Positions 1 to 9,499 are shown, counted from the stretch's first letter. The stretch is 64,000 bases of DNA from CALODL01 sp942492115 (GCA_942492115.1 CALODL010000002.1:1-64000); one strand, 5' to 3'. A program made the numbers and translations. The notes: a model not told the origin generated them from the sequence alone.

Positions 1-177
1 CTTGATGACCCCGCGCGGGCCGATGCTGCAGAACGTGCACAGGAACCGGCGATGGCCGGGGCTGTGCAGGAGGAGTGGTCGACGCCTTCTGCTGAGCAGC
101 CCAGCCTGTTGCTTCGTATGTGGCGGGCGCTACGCGAATTCAGCGGTGCGCGTGGACCTCGGATCGATCGTCACTAA
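1..177 (+). CDS. C-terminal end of an unidentified upstream gene (partial)
   Basis: Frame 1 is open from the window edge to a TAA at 175-177 and encodes 58 residues rich in Ala and Glu, ending in a basic tail (GPRIDRH). The reading frame and composition look like the hydrophilic tail of a protein whose start lies outside the window. No domain is recognisable. It precedes a same-strand operon after a 133 bp gap. It could be chance open sequence, so confidence is moderate. Confidence 0.45.
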   Translation, partial: LDDPARADAAERAQEPAMAGAVQEEWSTPSAEQPSLLLRMWRALREFSGARGPRIDRH

Positions 178-310
178 GCCCACTTGCGAGACCTCTCGGT
201 CCCGATTATGGGACTCCATCTGCCTAGTCAAGCCACCCGCCCAGCGTCCCGATAAGAAGCGGTGTACGCTCTCCCGGGCTGTACGCCCATATTGAACCCA
301 TGGAGGTGAC

Positions 311-712
311 ATGTTCGACGATCTGGGCAGCATCGAATCCACAGCGGGGTCCGAGCGCGACGTGCTTGCTGAGCTCGAGGGGAATTCCGGAACGCACATT
401 CAGAGTCAGGGCGGCCACTTTCGTGTGAGGGTCAAGGCCAAGCTGACTCTCATGCCGGGCAACGCATCTGAGCGTTTCGAACGCAGGGTCGATGGGATCA
501 GTCACGAACTGACCGACCAGGGAATCAATGGACTGTTCACGGCTCCGCTGCGTGTAGGCGACGTCTATCGGTTGAATTTCGACCGCTCCGCCCTGGATCT
601 TCCAAGCATGTTTGCGCTGTGCGTCAGCTGTCGGATCATCCAGGAGGACGCTTACGAGAATAGCTTCGATTTCTTCACCCCGGTCGCGCTACCGGACTCC
701 ATGCGCTCCTGA
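311..712 (+). CDS. PilZ-like domain protein
   Basis: This 133-residue cytoplasmic protein has no signal peptide. The central part resembles the PilZ fold: an Arg-containing strand (FRVRVKAKL), then a segment ending in HELTDQGINGLF that stands where PilZ proteins carry D/N-x-S-x-x-G, followed by the typical PLRVGDVYRLNF turn. The cyclic-di-GMP RxxxR motif is not clearly intact, so binding is uncertain. The start is fixed by a strong GGAGGTGAC site just upstream of the ATG. It lies 26 bp before the GAF-HlyD gene and is probably co-transcribed, so it may regulate that export system. PilZ assignment is by pattern only. Confidence 0.55.
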   Translation: MFDDLGSIESTAGSERDVLAELEGNSGTHIQSQGGHFRVRVKAKLTLMPGNASERFERRVDGISHELTDQGINGLFTAPLRVGDVYRLNFDRSALDLPSMFALCVSCRIIQEDAYENSFDFFTPVALPDSMRS

Positions 713-738
713 GCGGGCGACGAATAGGCGGCGCGGGC

Positions 739-2616
739 ATGACTGCAGTCTCATCCTCATCTACCACCGCAACGTCGGCCTTTGCCGATCCATACGCCGA
801 GCTGATTGCGTTGGCGCGCTCGACGACATCACGCCACGTCTTCTTCAGGCATGCTCTCGAGTGTATCGGGCGTTCATTTGGTACACCCTTTGCGACCATG
901 AGTGTGCGCCAAGGAGCCGAGGTCATCAGCCACGAGTATCACAGTGGTCCGACTGCGCCCAAATTCTGGCGTGAGGACGTGCGCCAATTCGTGTCCGAGG
1001 GGTTGCTCGACGTCGAGCAGGCAGCCCGCACGCGGCGGATGAGCGCGCGACAGGGTCAACTCAATGTGGTCTTCATGTGTACACCCCTGGTCGAACCCCA
1101 TGGTCAATCCATTGGGGCGCTGGCCGTGGTCTGTGCAAGCACTCAGGAAATCGATGTGCAGCGCCGCGTGACCCTGCTGGAGTCATTGGGGCGGGTGGTG
1201 TCGGCACTGGGTGCCACAGTCGGACAGGCGGCGGTGCGTGAACGCGATGATACGGTGGGGGCGGCGCGGCAGGCCTTGGCACAAACTGCACAGCTCGGAG
1301 ATCCCAAGTCGCTGGCTTACTCGATCACGAATAACCTGCGAAACAAACTGGGCTGTGTGCAGGTTGCATTCGCCATGGTTCGACGGGGTCGCCTTGAAAT
1401 CCTGTCTATTTCTGGTTTGGATGACGTCAGCACCAAAAGCGCAGCGGTCGCCGGACTGCGTGCAGCTATGGAAGAATGCCTCGATGCTGGTCAGATCATC
1501 GTGTGTGAACATGACCGCTCCTGGGCCGGCGGCGAACAGTGCACGGTGCAGTACGTATTGCATAGAGTTTGGCACAAACATGCCGGGGGTGAAGGCGTAG
1601 CCTCGATACCGTTGGCTCATGCGGGTGTTACGCAAGCGATTGTCAGTCTGCGGTATTCCGAGCGGCAGCGCTACGAGCCGCACAAACTCGAAGACATTCG
1701 TAAACGGGTTGAGGCCTTCATGCCGGCGATGGCTCTGGCCTACAAGGCCACGCGCAGTGTGAGGACTCATGTAACGGACACATTGCGCGATACGATAACG
1801 GGGTTGTGGCAGGGGTCGGCAGCACGATTCGTGACTGCGCTTCTCGTGGCAGCAGGTGTGGTCGGTCTGTTGTTCGGTTCAGCTGATTATCGGCTGGTCG
1901 TTCCGGCGGTTGTCGTTCCCGCACAGGTGCACCATGTCACAGCGCCCAGCGATGGGCGGTTGATTGCCAGTCACGTGGTCGAAGGACAGCATGTGCGCGC
2001 GGGCACTGTGTTGTGCGAACTGGATAGTGCGGTCTTGCAACTCGAACGCAATGAACTCCGGGCCGAGATCGAGGTGCTTACACGCGAAGTCGATCGCGCT
2101 CGGTCCCAATCGAGACCGGCGGATGCGGCAGTATTCGAAAGTGAGCGGCGAGTCCTCGAAGTTCGTTTGCGCGCAACCGAGCAGCGGATCGCGGAATGCG
2201 TCGTTCGAGCTCCGCAGGCAGGGATCATTGTCGCGGGAGACCTGCGCGAGCAAATCGGCAACGTCCTGGCCCGTGGTACGCCGTTCTACCGTATCGCAAC
2301 GGGAGGTGACTGGAAGCTTGAACTGCGGGTTGGCGAGAATGATGTCGAGGACATCAAGGCCGGGCTGATCGGTTCTTTCGCCCTCAATGCACGCCCGAAT
2401 ACACGTCATGACCTCGAGGTTTCGACGGTCAGTCCTCAGGTCACGACCGTTGATCAGCGGGCGGTGTGTGTTGCTGAGGCGCGTGTGGCGTTGCCACATT
2501 CATGGGTCCGTCCGGGCATGGAAGGAATTGCGCGGGTTCACGTCGGCTCGCGACGATTGTGGTGGATTGTACTGCACCGCGCAATCGATCGTGTGTACAT
2601 GGCCGTGTGGTTCTGA
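739..2616 (+). CDS. GAF domain / HlyD-type membrane fusion protein
   Basis: The 625-residue protein has two GAF-like regions (about residues 20-160 and 185-330), one transmembrane helix (about 364-380) and a C-terminal HlyD/AcrA module (about 385-615). That module contains lipoyl half-motifs around APSDGRLIASHVVEGQHVRAG and CVVRAPQAGIIVAG, with a helical hairpin between them. Family knowledge: HlyD adaptors bridge an inner-membrane exporter to the outer membrane. A cytoplasmic GAF region suggests ligand- or redox-dependent control of export. It lies 26 bp from the M50-HlyD gene downstream, and the two probably form one complex. Substrate unknown. Confidence 0.8.
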   Translation: MTAVSSSSTTATSAFADPYAELIALARSTTSRHVFFRHALECIGRSFGTPFATMSVRQGAEVISHEYHSGPTAPKFWREDVRQFVSEGLLDVEQAARTRRMSARQGQLNVVFMCTPLVEPHGQSIGALAVVCASTQEIDVQRRVTLLESLGRVVSALGATVGQAAVRERDDTVGAARQALAQTAQLGDPKSLAYSITNNLRNKLGCVQVAFAMVRRGRLEILSISGLDDVSTKSAAVAGLRAAMEECLDAGQIIVCEHDRSWAGGEQCTVQYVLHRVWHKHAGGEGVASIPLAHAGVTQAIVSLRYSERQRYEPHKLEDIRKRVEAFMPAMALAYKATRSVRTHVTDTLRDTITGLWQGSAARFVTALLVAAGVVGLLFGSADYRLVVPAVVVPAQVHHVTAPSDGRLIASHVVEGQHVRAGTVLCELDSAVLQLERNELRAEIEVLTREVDRARSQSRPADAAVFESERRVLEVRLRATEQRIAECVVRAPQAGIIVAGDLREQIGNVLARGTPFYRIATGGDWKLELRVGENDVEDIKAGLIGSFALNARPNTRHDLEVSTVSPQVTTVDQRAVCVAEARVALPHSWVRPGMEGIARVHVGSRRLWWIVLHRAIDRVYMAVWF

Positions 2617-2642
2617 TGCCGAGACCCAGCAGGTAAGACATC

Positions 2643-4772
2643 GTGACATCGACTGAACATCGCGACACACTCAATGAACGGCTGCGGACCGTGCGTGTGG
2701 CAGTTCGCAAAGACTGTACGGTGACGCGTCATGTGTTTCGTGGTGTGCCGTGTTACGCCATTCGCGAACCGATGAGCCTGGAGAGTTTCCAACTCGATGT
2801 TCGCGAGTATGCCATTTTCTGCCACATAGACGACGGTCTTGCGCTCGGGGAAATCTTTGAGGCCCTTGTGCGCGAGGAACTGCTGAATGAGAGCGACGAA
2901 ACGGTTTTCTATGAATTCGTCCTTGGGCTTCATCGATCGAACATCTTGAGCCTGCCCCTGGCTGACGATCGCTTGTTGTATCGTCGGAACGTGGCGCGGA
3001 ACAAAGCCAAACGTCGCAAGCGATTCATGGGGCTACTGTTCTATCGAATTCCACTGACGAATCCAGACGCCTTTCTGACGCGGACGTACCCGGTTGTGCG
3101 GGCTCTGTTCCATCCAGCATCTGTTGCCCTATGGTGCATTGTCGTTGCGCTTGCGGGCGTTCTGGCCTGGCGGCACGGAGACCAACTGGGACAATCGATG
3201 AATGGTGTGCTGTCCGGCGGTAACCTGCCGCTGTTGTGGTGCGCGCTGGTCATCTTGAAGATCATCCACGAGCTGGGGCACGCATATTCATGCAAGCACT
3301 TCGGTGGAGAGGTACCAGAAATGGGCATGCTGCTCATTCTGTTGACCCCGGCAGCCTACGTGGATGCTTCGACGTGCTGGACTTTCCCGAGGAAGCGCGA
3401 TCGAATCATCGTGTGCCTTGCAGGGATGTACGTTGAGCTATTCTGTGCTGCTGTGGCTTTGTTTGTGTGGATTGCCGCAGCCCCTGGGCTTACGCGGGAC
3501 GTGGCGTACAACGTCATGGTTCTGGCATCGGTCGTCACGGTGTTGTTCAATATCAATCCGCTCATGCGTTTCGATGGGTATTACGTCTTGAGTGACCTGC
3601 TCGAGATCCCAAACCTGCGGAGCCGTTCGACGGCATATGTCGCATATGTGTTCAAGCGGTATGTGCTGGGTGTGCAGGCCACTACCGCGGAGCATCCTGC
3701 CCGACTGAAGGCAACTCTCGGACTGTTCGGCGTGTTGGCGACCACATACCGTCTATTCGTGGTCGGTGTCATCTGTAGTCTGATTGCGCTCGAGCTCAAG
3801 TATGTGGGATTGATCATCGCGGGGACGATGCTCACGGGGATGGCCACGCGCAGTCTCGTGCGTGCGGGCCGCTTCGTGTGTTTCAGCCAGGAGACCGCTG
3901 GCGTACGCGGTCGGGCGGTGACTGCCGCGGTGTGTTGCGCCGTGGTGGTCCTGCTTGCGGCCGTCGTCATACCGCTTCCAGTGCCCGTTATTGCCGCCGG
4001 CACCGTTCAGACCGAGCACCGCGAACTCGTTCGTGCCGTCGTGGCAGGTCAAGTTGAGCACGTGGCCGTGCGCCCGGGAGACCCCCTGGGAGCTCAAGGA
4101 ATGATGGTGCGACTCGCCAATAGTGCCGTAGTCGCTGCACGGGACCAGGCTGCTTCGAGTGCGGGTCATGTTGAGATGCTTGCGGACATGTATGCCGCTC
4201 ACGACGCTGTCTCCGCCGAACAGTACCGCATGCGGGCCGCGGCCGCGCAAGCAGATGTTCGATACAAGCAGGAACAGGTCAATCACCTGGCAGTCCGCTG
4301 CGCGCGTGGGGGGCGCGTGGCATGGTGTATCGACGCCAGCGACGCAGGTGCCTTCGTGAAGCAGGGTGATCCGGTCGGGCTGGTGAGTCATGGGCAGTGG
4401 ATCGTTCGCGCAATGGTGACGGCGGAGCAACTGGCTGACGCGGTCCCCGGGGTGGGGCAGGCGGTCATCGTGCGCCCACGCCATACGCCGGACGTAACAC
4501 TATCTGGACGTATTCGCCGCATTCTTCCAGTAGGGACGCGGACCGTAGATCACGAGGTGTTGACCCATCTTGGGGGTGGTCCCATTGCAGTCGATGCGGC
4601 CACGCATGAAGCAGGCATCCCGTACATCGAGCTTGAAGTAGTCCTCGAGGAGAGCGCGGGAGTCGTCGAAGGAATGCGTTGCAGCGTCGAGATTGAAACG
4701 AAGCACCAGCCCCTCGCAACGCTGGCACATCACACGCTCCAACGCTTCATTGACCGTGTCCTTCAAGACTGA
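2643..4772 (+). CDS. M50-family zinc metalloprotease fused to PqqD-like and HlyD-like domains
   Basis: This 709-residue multispanning protein has three parts. Residues about 30-115 resemble the PqqD/RRE winged-helix fold (FQLDVREYAIFCHIDDGLALGEIFEAL). Residues about 150-420 form an M50 site-2-protease-like core with HELGH at about 207-211 and the conserved NPLMRFDGYY motif at about 304-313. Residues from about 449 form an HlyD-like periplasmic module with lipoyl half-motifs. Combined M50/HlyD proteins are known next to peptide export or maturation genes. With the neighbouring GAF-HlyD protein this suggests processing or export of a peptide, but no precursor was identified nearby. The GTG start at 2643 is downstream of a weak AGCAGG site. 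Confidence 0.82.
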   Translation: MTSTEHRDTLNERLRTVRVAVRKDCTVTRHVFRGVPCYAIREPMSLESFQLDVREYAIFCHIDDGLALGEIFEALVREELLNESDETVFYEFVLGLHRSNILSLPLADDRLLYRRNVARNKAKRRKRFMGLLFYRIPLTNPDAFLTRTYPVVRALFHPASVALWCIVVALAGVLAWRHGDQLGQSMNGVLSGGNLPLLWCALVILKIIHELGHAYSCKHFGGEVPEMGMLLILLTPAAYVDASTCWTFPRKRDRIIVCLAGMYVELFCAAVALFVWIAAAPGLTRDVAYNVMVLASVVTVLFNINPLMRFDGYYVLSDLLEIPNLRSRSTAYVAYVFKRYVLGVQATTAEHPARLKATLGLFGVLATTYRLFVVGVICSLIALELKYVGLIIAGTMLTGMATRSLVRAGRFVCFSQETAGVRGRAVTAAVCCAVVVLLAAVVIPLPVPVIAAGTVQTEHRELVRAVVAGQVEHVAVRPGDPLGAQGMMVRLANSAVVAARDQAASSAGHVEMLADMYAAHDAVSAEQYRMRAAAAQADVRYKQEQVNHLAVRCARGGRVAWCIDASDAGAFVKQGDPVGLVSHGQWIVRAMVTAEQLADAVPGVGQAVIVRPRHTPDVTLSGRIRRILPVGTRTVDHEVLTHLGGGPIAVDAATHEAGIPYIELEVVLEESAGVVEGMRCSVEIETKHQPLATLAHHTLQRFIDRVLQD

Positions 4773-4921
4773 CCCCTGTCGGGACCATATTCTTCGGAGA
4801 GCGCGGCCAGGACCCACAGTCCAGGTTGCGGCAGACTGGCGAGGGTCCATCGAAGGCCACAGGGTGGAACACGCCGCACGACTCGCGAAGAGCGCGGTCG
4901 GCGGAAGGGCCCGGAGCCCGG

Positions 4922-5788
4922 CTAACGCGCCCGAGTCAAAACCGCGTCATAGCTAAAATCAACCTGAACACGCAGGCCGCTGATCCATGCAGCGTCCTCG
5001 TTGGGCACGCGGATGCGGACCCTGAACGTCTGGCTGGCGGGGTCAGCTGCGCGCGAGGCTGTGATGACCTCGCCGGTGCGGATCGACCATTGCTGATCGA
5101 TGGGTTGGACGAGAACACGCTGTCCCACTGCGACGCGCGGTGCAAGGGCAATGGGGCAGTCCACCGTGACGTCGAGTGAACTCAAGTCCACGAGCACGAC
5201 GATTACTTCACGTTCCCCCACGGTATCACCAGGGTGTTTGAGCACTTGGGCCACGTAACCATCGAACGGTGCCCGCACATGGTACTGCTCGAGAACAGCC
5301 TGTTCACGCTCATAGTCCAATTCCGCGAGGCGCTGGTTCTGGGTTGCGCTGGCGTACTGCAGTCGGCCGACCTCAGCCTCGAGACGCGCGTCCTGAAGTT
5401 CCTTGCTCGTAGCAAAGCCCCCAGTGTCGAGTTGACTGAGCCGTTGAAGCTCCTGGGCCGTCTGTTCCATGCGGACTCTCGCCAGATCGACATCCGCAGT
5501 GGCCTCGGCGCGGGTCCGGGCGGTGGCCACTCGTACGGCTTGAACGGCATCGTCGAGCGACACCAGAATCTGCCCAGCCTTGATGAGCTGATCTTCTGCG
5601 GCATAGAGCCTGGCGATGCGACCTTCTGGTACCGCTCCCAAAGAAACGATCTGACGTGGTGTGGCAATGCCGGAAACGCGCAGCGGCTGTGGTAACACCG
5701 TTGGCTGAGCATGGGCCAGGCTGTCTCCCAGGCTTCCGCACGCTACGATAATCAGCACCAGTCTCTGAACGCACAGTATCATGCCCAC
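4922..5788 (-). CDS. HlyD/AcrA-type efflux adaptor subunit
   Basis: The 288-residue protein has an N-terminal signal peptide (hydrophobic LVLIIVACGSLG stretch ending near AHAQ). It then shows the RND adaptor layout: first lipoyl half (GAVPEGRIARLYAAEDQLIKAG), alpha-hairpin (residues about 85-165), second lipoyl half (YHVRAPFDGYVAQVLKHPGD) and a beta-barrel domain. It would bridge an inner-membrane transporter and an outer-membrane channel. No RND or TolC partner lies adjacent. It converges with the M50-HlyD operon and follows a response regulator by 32 bp on the same strand. AAGGAG precedes both a GTG (5788) and an ATG (5782), either of which could be the start. Confidence 0.85.
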   Translation of the reverse strand: MGMILCVQRLVLIIVACGSLGDSLAHAQPTVLPQPLRVSGIATPRQIVSLGAVPEGRIARLYAAEDQLIKAGQILVSLDDAVQAVRVATARTRAEATADVDLARVRMEQTAQELQRLSQLDTGGFATSKELQDARLEAEVGRLQYASATQNQRLAELDYEREQAVLEQYHVRAPFDGYVAQVLKHPGDTVGEREVIVVLVDLSSLDVTVDCPIALAPRVAVGQRVLVQPIDQQWSIRTGEVITASRAADPASQTFRVRIRVPNEDAAWISGLRVQVDFSYDAVLTRAR

Positions 5789-5820
5789 GATCTCCTTATG
5801 CCGCGATTGGGCCGCTCAGG

Positions 5821-6276
5821 TCAGTCGGATCGGCGTTGACGCGCGGCCCGCCGCAGTGTCGCTCGGACGCGTGCGAGAAGGACATCGCGCTCGAACGGCT
5901 TGCACACATAATCATTGGCCCCCAGTTTGAGGCCCGAAGCAACGTCCTGTTCATCGGTTTTCTTCGCCGTCAAGAAAATGACAGGCAGATGGCTCAGTCC
6001 AGGTTGCTGCCGGATTGCCGTGCACAACTCGAACCCGTCAATATCAGGCATTTGAATATCGAGCAGCACCAGGTCTGGAGTGTTGTGTTTGAGCACCCCC
6101 CACGCCTGTTTGGCACTCTGTGCAGTCAGGATGTTGAATGGCTCATCCTCGAAGATTTCAACAATGAGATCGAGGTTGTCCTCGATGTCGTCGACTGCCA
6201 GGATGGTCGGTTGCTTCAGTTTGTCTAGATCACCAAGCAGATCCGCAACGTTGTTGTTGTCGATCGAATTATTCAT
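5821..6276 (-). CDS. Stand-alone response regulator receiver protein
   Basis: The 151-residue protein is essentially one receiver domain: acidic pair in ILAVDDIEDN, phosphoacceptor Asp in LVLLDIQMPDIDGFEL, Thr in IFLTAKK and Lys in YVCKPFERD. There is no output domain. A short N-terminal extension contains an NNN-rich stretch. It lies 31 bp downstream of the hybrid kinase gene on the same strand and should be its phosphorylation partner. It closely resembles the receiver at 8600-9031, pointing to an in-cluster duplication. Confidence 0.93.
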   Translation of the reverse strand: MNNSIDNNNVADLLGDLDKLKQPTILAVDDIEDNLDLIVEIFEDEPFNILTAQSAKQAWGVLKHNTPDLVLLDIQMPDIDGFELCTAIRQQPGLSHLPVIFLTAKKTDEQDVASGLKLGANDYVCKPFERDVLLARVRATLRRAARQRRSD

Positions 6277-6307
6277 GCAGTCATCCCCTTCGAGGACATT
6301 TCACGGC

Positions 6308-8272
6308 TCATTCGCCGACGAGTTGTGTGGCGATGTTCAAGAGCACACTGGGCGTAGGCAGGCCCTCGGTGCACACTTCGGCAATCAGGTGTTCAAATAA
6401 AGCTTGTAACGGCATAAGGTCTCGTGGAAGTATGATCATGACGCGCAATGCGGTCCATTCCGGAACGCTGCGTAGCCGGTGCAATATGTGCGCTGCTGAC
6501 ACGTTCGTTGTGTTCAGGTCAATGACGACCAATTCGACGGAACCACTCGCCAATGTAGCACTGACCTCAGGCCACGATGTACTGAGCCCCACGGTGCTCC
6601 ATCCGCAGGTCCTGAAAGATTCAACGAGGGTGGTGTCCGCCGAGATCAACAGCATTGCCTGCTCTGGAGATGTCGGCTTGATGCGTCCCGTGTCCAGCTG
6701 AAGCTGATCCATTTCGCGGTGAATGACCCCATCGAGATGAACGGCGTGCGCCAACTGATTGTCCTCGGACCACGCTGTGAGCCAGACCAGATCAGGTGGG
6801 TTCGTACACTTGCACAGATGTGCAAGCAAAGCTGCCGCGTGGTTCCAGCTCGCATCGATCATCACGCCGGTACGCCCGGATTCCTCTGGCCGCTTGATCA
6901 CCGCGGCGACGTTGTTCAGGTGTGCAACGTCGATGTCATGGCGACTTAGATGAACAGTGCCGAGGTCGAGCATGCCGCGGTTCGTCGAAGCAAGATGGAG
7001 GTGCGGGCGGCGGGTTGTACCACGAGGGATGTCATCGGAATCATCAAGTTCGACCTGGACCACGGTCCACGGCAGCAGGATCTCGAAGGTCGTCCCGTGG
7101 CCCGGTGCGCTGGTGACCTCGATGTTGCCTCCCATCATGTGCGTCAGTTTATTCGTGATGGCCAGGCCCAGACCGGTACCCTGGGCCCGACGCCTATCGG
7201 ATGAATCCACCTGCCTGAAGGCATCGAAGATGTAAGGCAGATGCTCGGGAGCCATGCCGATGCCGCTGTCGCTGACCCGCAGAATCAGCCGGTCAGAGGT
7301 CGCGTCGATTTCGAGCGTGATGGTTCCTTCGTTGGTAAACTTGGTCGCATTGCTCAGCAAATTGATCAATATTTGCCGCAAGCGTACAGGATCTCCGGAC
7401 CACCGTTGGATGTTCTCAGGCGCCGCAACCGTGAGGACAACGGGCTTGTCGCGCAGCAACGGCCTGGCGTTTTCAACACAATCGTGGACCACTTCGAGCA
7501 CATCGACTTCGCTGACGACGATGTCGAAGTGACCCGACTGAATCTTGGACATATCCAGGATGTCGTTAATTAGAGCCAACAGGTGTTTTCCGTTGCGTGC
7601 GATCTTCTCGAGGCGCCTGGCCTGGCGTTCTGTCGGCGGGTCTTTCTTGTCCGTTAGCAGCAAGTCAGAAAAGCCAATGATCGAATTCATCGGCGTTCGG
7701 AGTTCGTGTGACATGCTGGCAAAGAACTGCTCCTTGGCCCGACGGGCTTGTTCCAGCTGTCGTGTCTTCGTGACCAGCGCAACCCGTTGTTCGTGCATGC
7801 GTTCGCACGAGGCGGCAAGCTTGTCGTTCATTTGCTCCATTTGCAGGTTCATTTCGTCGAACACATGATCCTTGAGGTCAGCCATCTTGTGCAATTCGCT
7901 GATACGCAATAACACATGAATGCGCTGAATGAGTTCGCTCGGACACAGCGGCATGTGGATGATGTCATATTCGCCGACATTGAATTCCGCTCGATCGATT
8001 GTCTCTGCCCCGTGGGTCTCTGCAACGAACAAGATCGGTGGCTTACGCCCAGTGTTCGGATCCACCAGTGCTCGGCACCACGCAGCGCTGTGTGACACAC
8101 TCGGGGATGCGATGACCAGGTTGCAGGTCGTAGGGGGCGCGTCACATTCCAGGGACGTGACGATGTCCCATGGGCACCCCGCCAGGGCCCGTTCGACTGC
8201 TTGTTGCACACGGATCGAATCTGCATCGACAAGCAGTCGAGCTGTCGTGCGCATTGTTGCGAGATGGGTCAT
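6308..8272 (-). CDS. Sensor histidine kinase with flanking degenerate receiver-like domains
   Basis: About 654 residues without transmembrane segments. An N-terminal receiver-like fold lacking the usual acidic pair and phospho-Asp is followed by a coiled coil, a HisKA domain (FFASMSHELRTPMNSIIGF) and a complete HATPase (N box NLLSNATKF, G1 DSGIGM, G2 GTGLGL). Two further receiver-like segments follow; the last keeps only VVIDLN at the phospho-Asp position. The chosen ATG at 8272 is preceded by AAAGGA; a GTG at 8302 would add ten residues but has no ribosome site. The adjacent receivers and HPt protein suggest a multi-step phosphorelay. Confidence 0.9.
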   Translation of the reverse strand: MTHLATMRTTARLLVDADSIRVQQAVERALAGCPWDIVTSLECDAPPTTCNLVIASPSVSHSAAWCRALVDPNTGRKPPILFVAETHGAETIDRAEFNVGEYDIIHMPLCPSELIQRIHVLLRISELHKMADLKDHVFDEMNLQMEQMNDKLAASCERMHEQRVALVTKTRQLEQARRAKEQFFASMSHELRTPMNSIIGFSDLLLTDKKDPPTERQARRLEKIARNGKHLLALINDILDMSKIQSGHFDIVVSEVDVLEVVHDCVENARPLLRDKPVVLTVAAPENIQRWSGDPVRLRQILINLLSNATKFTNEGTITLEIDATSDRLILRVSDSGIGMAPEHLPYIFDAFRQVDSSDRRRAQGTGLGLAITNKLTHMMGGNIEVTSAPGHGTTFEILLPWTVVQVELDDSDDIPRGTTRRPHLHLASTNRGMLDLGTVHLSRHDIDVAHLNNVAAVIKRPEESGRTGVMIDASWNHAAALLAHLCKCTNPPDLVWLTAWSEDNQLAHAVHLDGVIHREMDQLQLDTGRIKPTSPEQAMLLISADTTLVESFRTCGWSTVGLSTSWPEVSATLASGSVELVVIDLNTTNVSAAHILHRLRSVPEWTALRVMIILPRDLMPLQALFEHLIAEVCTEGLPTPSVLLNIATQLVGE

Positions 8273-8599
8273 TGTTGGATCAAGTCCTTTCCCGAGCTCC
8301 ACTGCAATAGGATGTGACCCCGCTCATGCGACATCGGCACCGTGCTGCAGGCCAGTCAAGTGCACATAGACCGCGATCATCAGTGATTCCAGGCGCGCAC
8401 GAAATTGGTAGGGCCTTGCGTAACAGTGAAATGTAGATTACGGCGCAGCGGCGTGTCGATTGCGGTGCCGATAACCGGATCCGTCCAATAATTCACGACG
8501 ACGCCAAGTGGATTCCGGCTTCTGATCGCACGACCTGGTGTGACGTACGAATCGTATGCTGATCATGCGAAGAGGGCGTTGTGAGGTGGAGGTGCATCC
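8273..8599. other. Divergent intergenic region
   Basis: About 330 bp separate the divergently transcribed kinase and receiver genes and must hold both promoters. No convincing -35/-10 pair, ORF or large hairpin was found by eye. A GGAGGT ribosome site precedes the receiver gene at 8600. Confidence 0.4.
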
Positions 8600-9031
8600 A
8601 TGGCTCAAGACCATGCCAGTGAAACTGACTACAGCGATTTGCTGAACGATTTACGTGCGACACAGCAGCCGGCCGTTCTGGCTGTTGACGATGACCCTGG
8701 CATTCTCAGGTTGGTCGAGCACATCCTGCGCAACGAGCCACTGCGGCTCTCCACGGCTTCAACCGCTAAGGAAGCATGGCACATCCTCAAGACCTGCACG
8801 CCGGATCTCGTACTCCTGGACATCGATATGCCGGAGATTGACGGTTATGCGTTATGCAAAGCTATTCGTGAACAACCACGACTGGAGAACGTCAGGATCA
8901 TTTTTCTGACCGCTCACGCTGCCGATAACGAAGTCGTGATCGGTCTCGACCTCGGTGCAGACGATTACATCACGAAACCGTTTGATAAGACAAACTTAAT
9001 CGCTCGTGTCCACGCCAATGTGCGCGATTGA
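8600..9031 (+). CDS. Stand-alone response regulator receiver protein
   Basis: This 143-residue single receiver domain has the acidic pair in VLAVDDDPG, phosphoacceptor Asp in LVLLDIDMPEIDGYAL, Thr in IFLTAHA and Lys in YITKPFDKT. There is no output domain. Its N-terminus (SDLLNDLRATQQPAVLAVDD) parallels the receiver at 5821-6276, so the two are paralogues. The HPt gene follows 121 bp downstream on the same strand, consistent with a relay receiver-HPt pair. The ATG is preceded by GGAGGT. Confidence 0.93.
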   Translation: MAQDHASETDYSDLLNDLRATQQPAVLAVDDDPGILRLVEHILRNEPLRLSTASTAKEAWHILKTCTPDLVLLDIDMPEIDGYALCKAIREQPRLENVRIIFLTAHAADNEVVIGLDLGADDYITKPFDKTNLIARVHANVRD

Positions 9032-9152
9032 TTGCGACGACATCAGCACGAGTATGTCGGGATATCGGACGTCAGCCTATTCCGCAAAAGTTTGGCGTCG
9101 GGCCGGTCGAACAACTCAATGGGCCTATCCTGGCAAGAAAGGATTTCAAGAA

Positions 9153-9470
9153 ATGAGCACTGACCCTGGCGATATTCTGCTGAGTGATCTGGCTGACGAC
9201 GAAGACATGATCGAACTGGTCGAAGAATTTGTCCAGGAGCTGCCAAAGCGTGCCTCGGCTGTGGAGCAGGCCCTGCAAGGCGGTGACATAGCTGCATTGA
9301 GCCGTCTGGCCCATCAACTGAAGGGTGCAGCGGGCGGATACGGTTTCGGCCCGATTAGCGATATTGCTGGTGAGCTGGAGAGCAGTCTCAGTGGCGTCGT
9401 CGAGATGCAGGATCTGGCCAAACAGGTAAACGAGTTGGCCGCAATGTGCTTGAAGGCGCGGGCGAAGTAG
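9153..9470 (+). CDS. HPt-domain phosphotransfer protein
   Basis: This 105-residue all-helical protein carries the HPt motif AALSRLAHQLKGAAGGYGF; the His in AHQLKG is the expected phosphorylation site. The ATG at 9153 is chosen because AAAGGA lies just upstream; longer readings of the frame begin inside the preceding gene's end without a ribosome site. It probably shuttles phosphate between the stand-alone receivers and the kinase of this cluster. A strong terminator follows at 9500-9522. Confidence 0.9.
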   Translation: MSTDPGDILLSDLADDEDMIELVEEFVQELPKRASAVEQALQGGDIAALSRLAHQLKGAAGGYGFGPISDIAGELESSLSGVVEMQDLAKQVNELAAMCLKARAK

Positions 9471-9499
9471 AACGCGAGAGCAACACGAATGAACCGACA

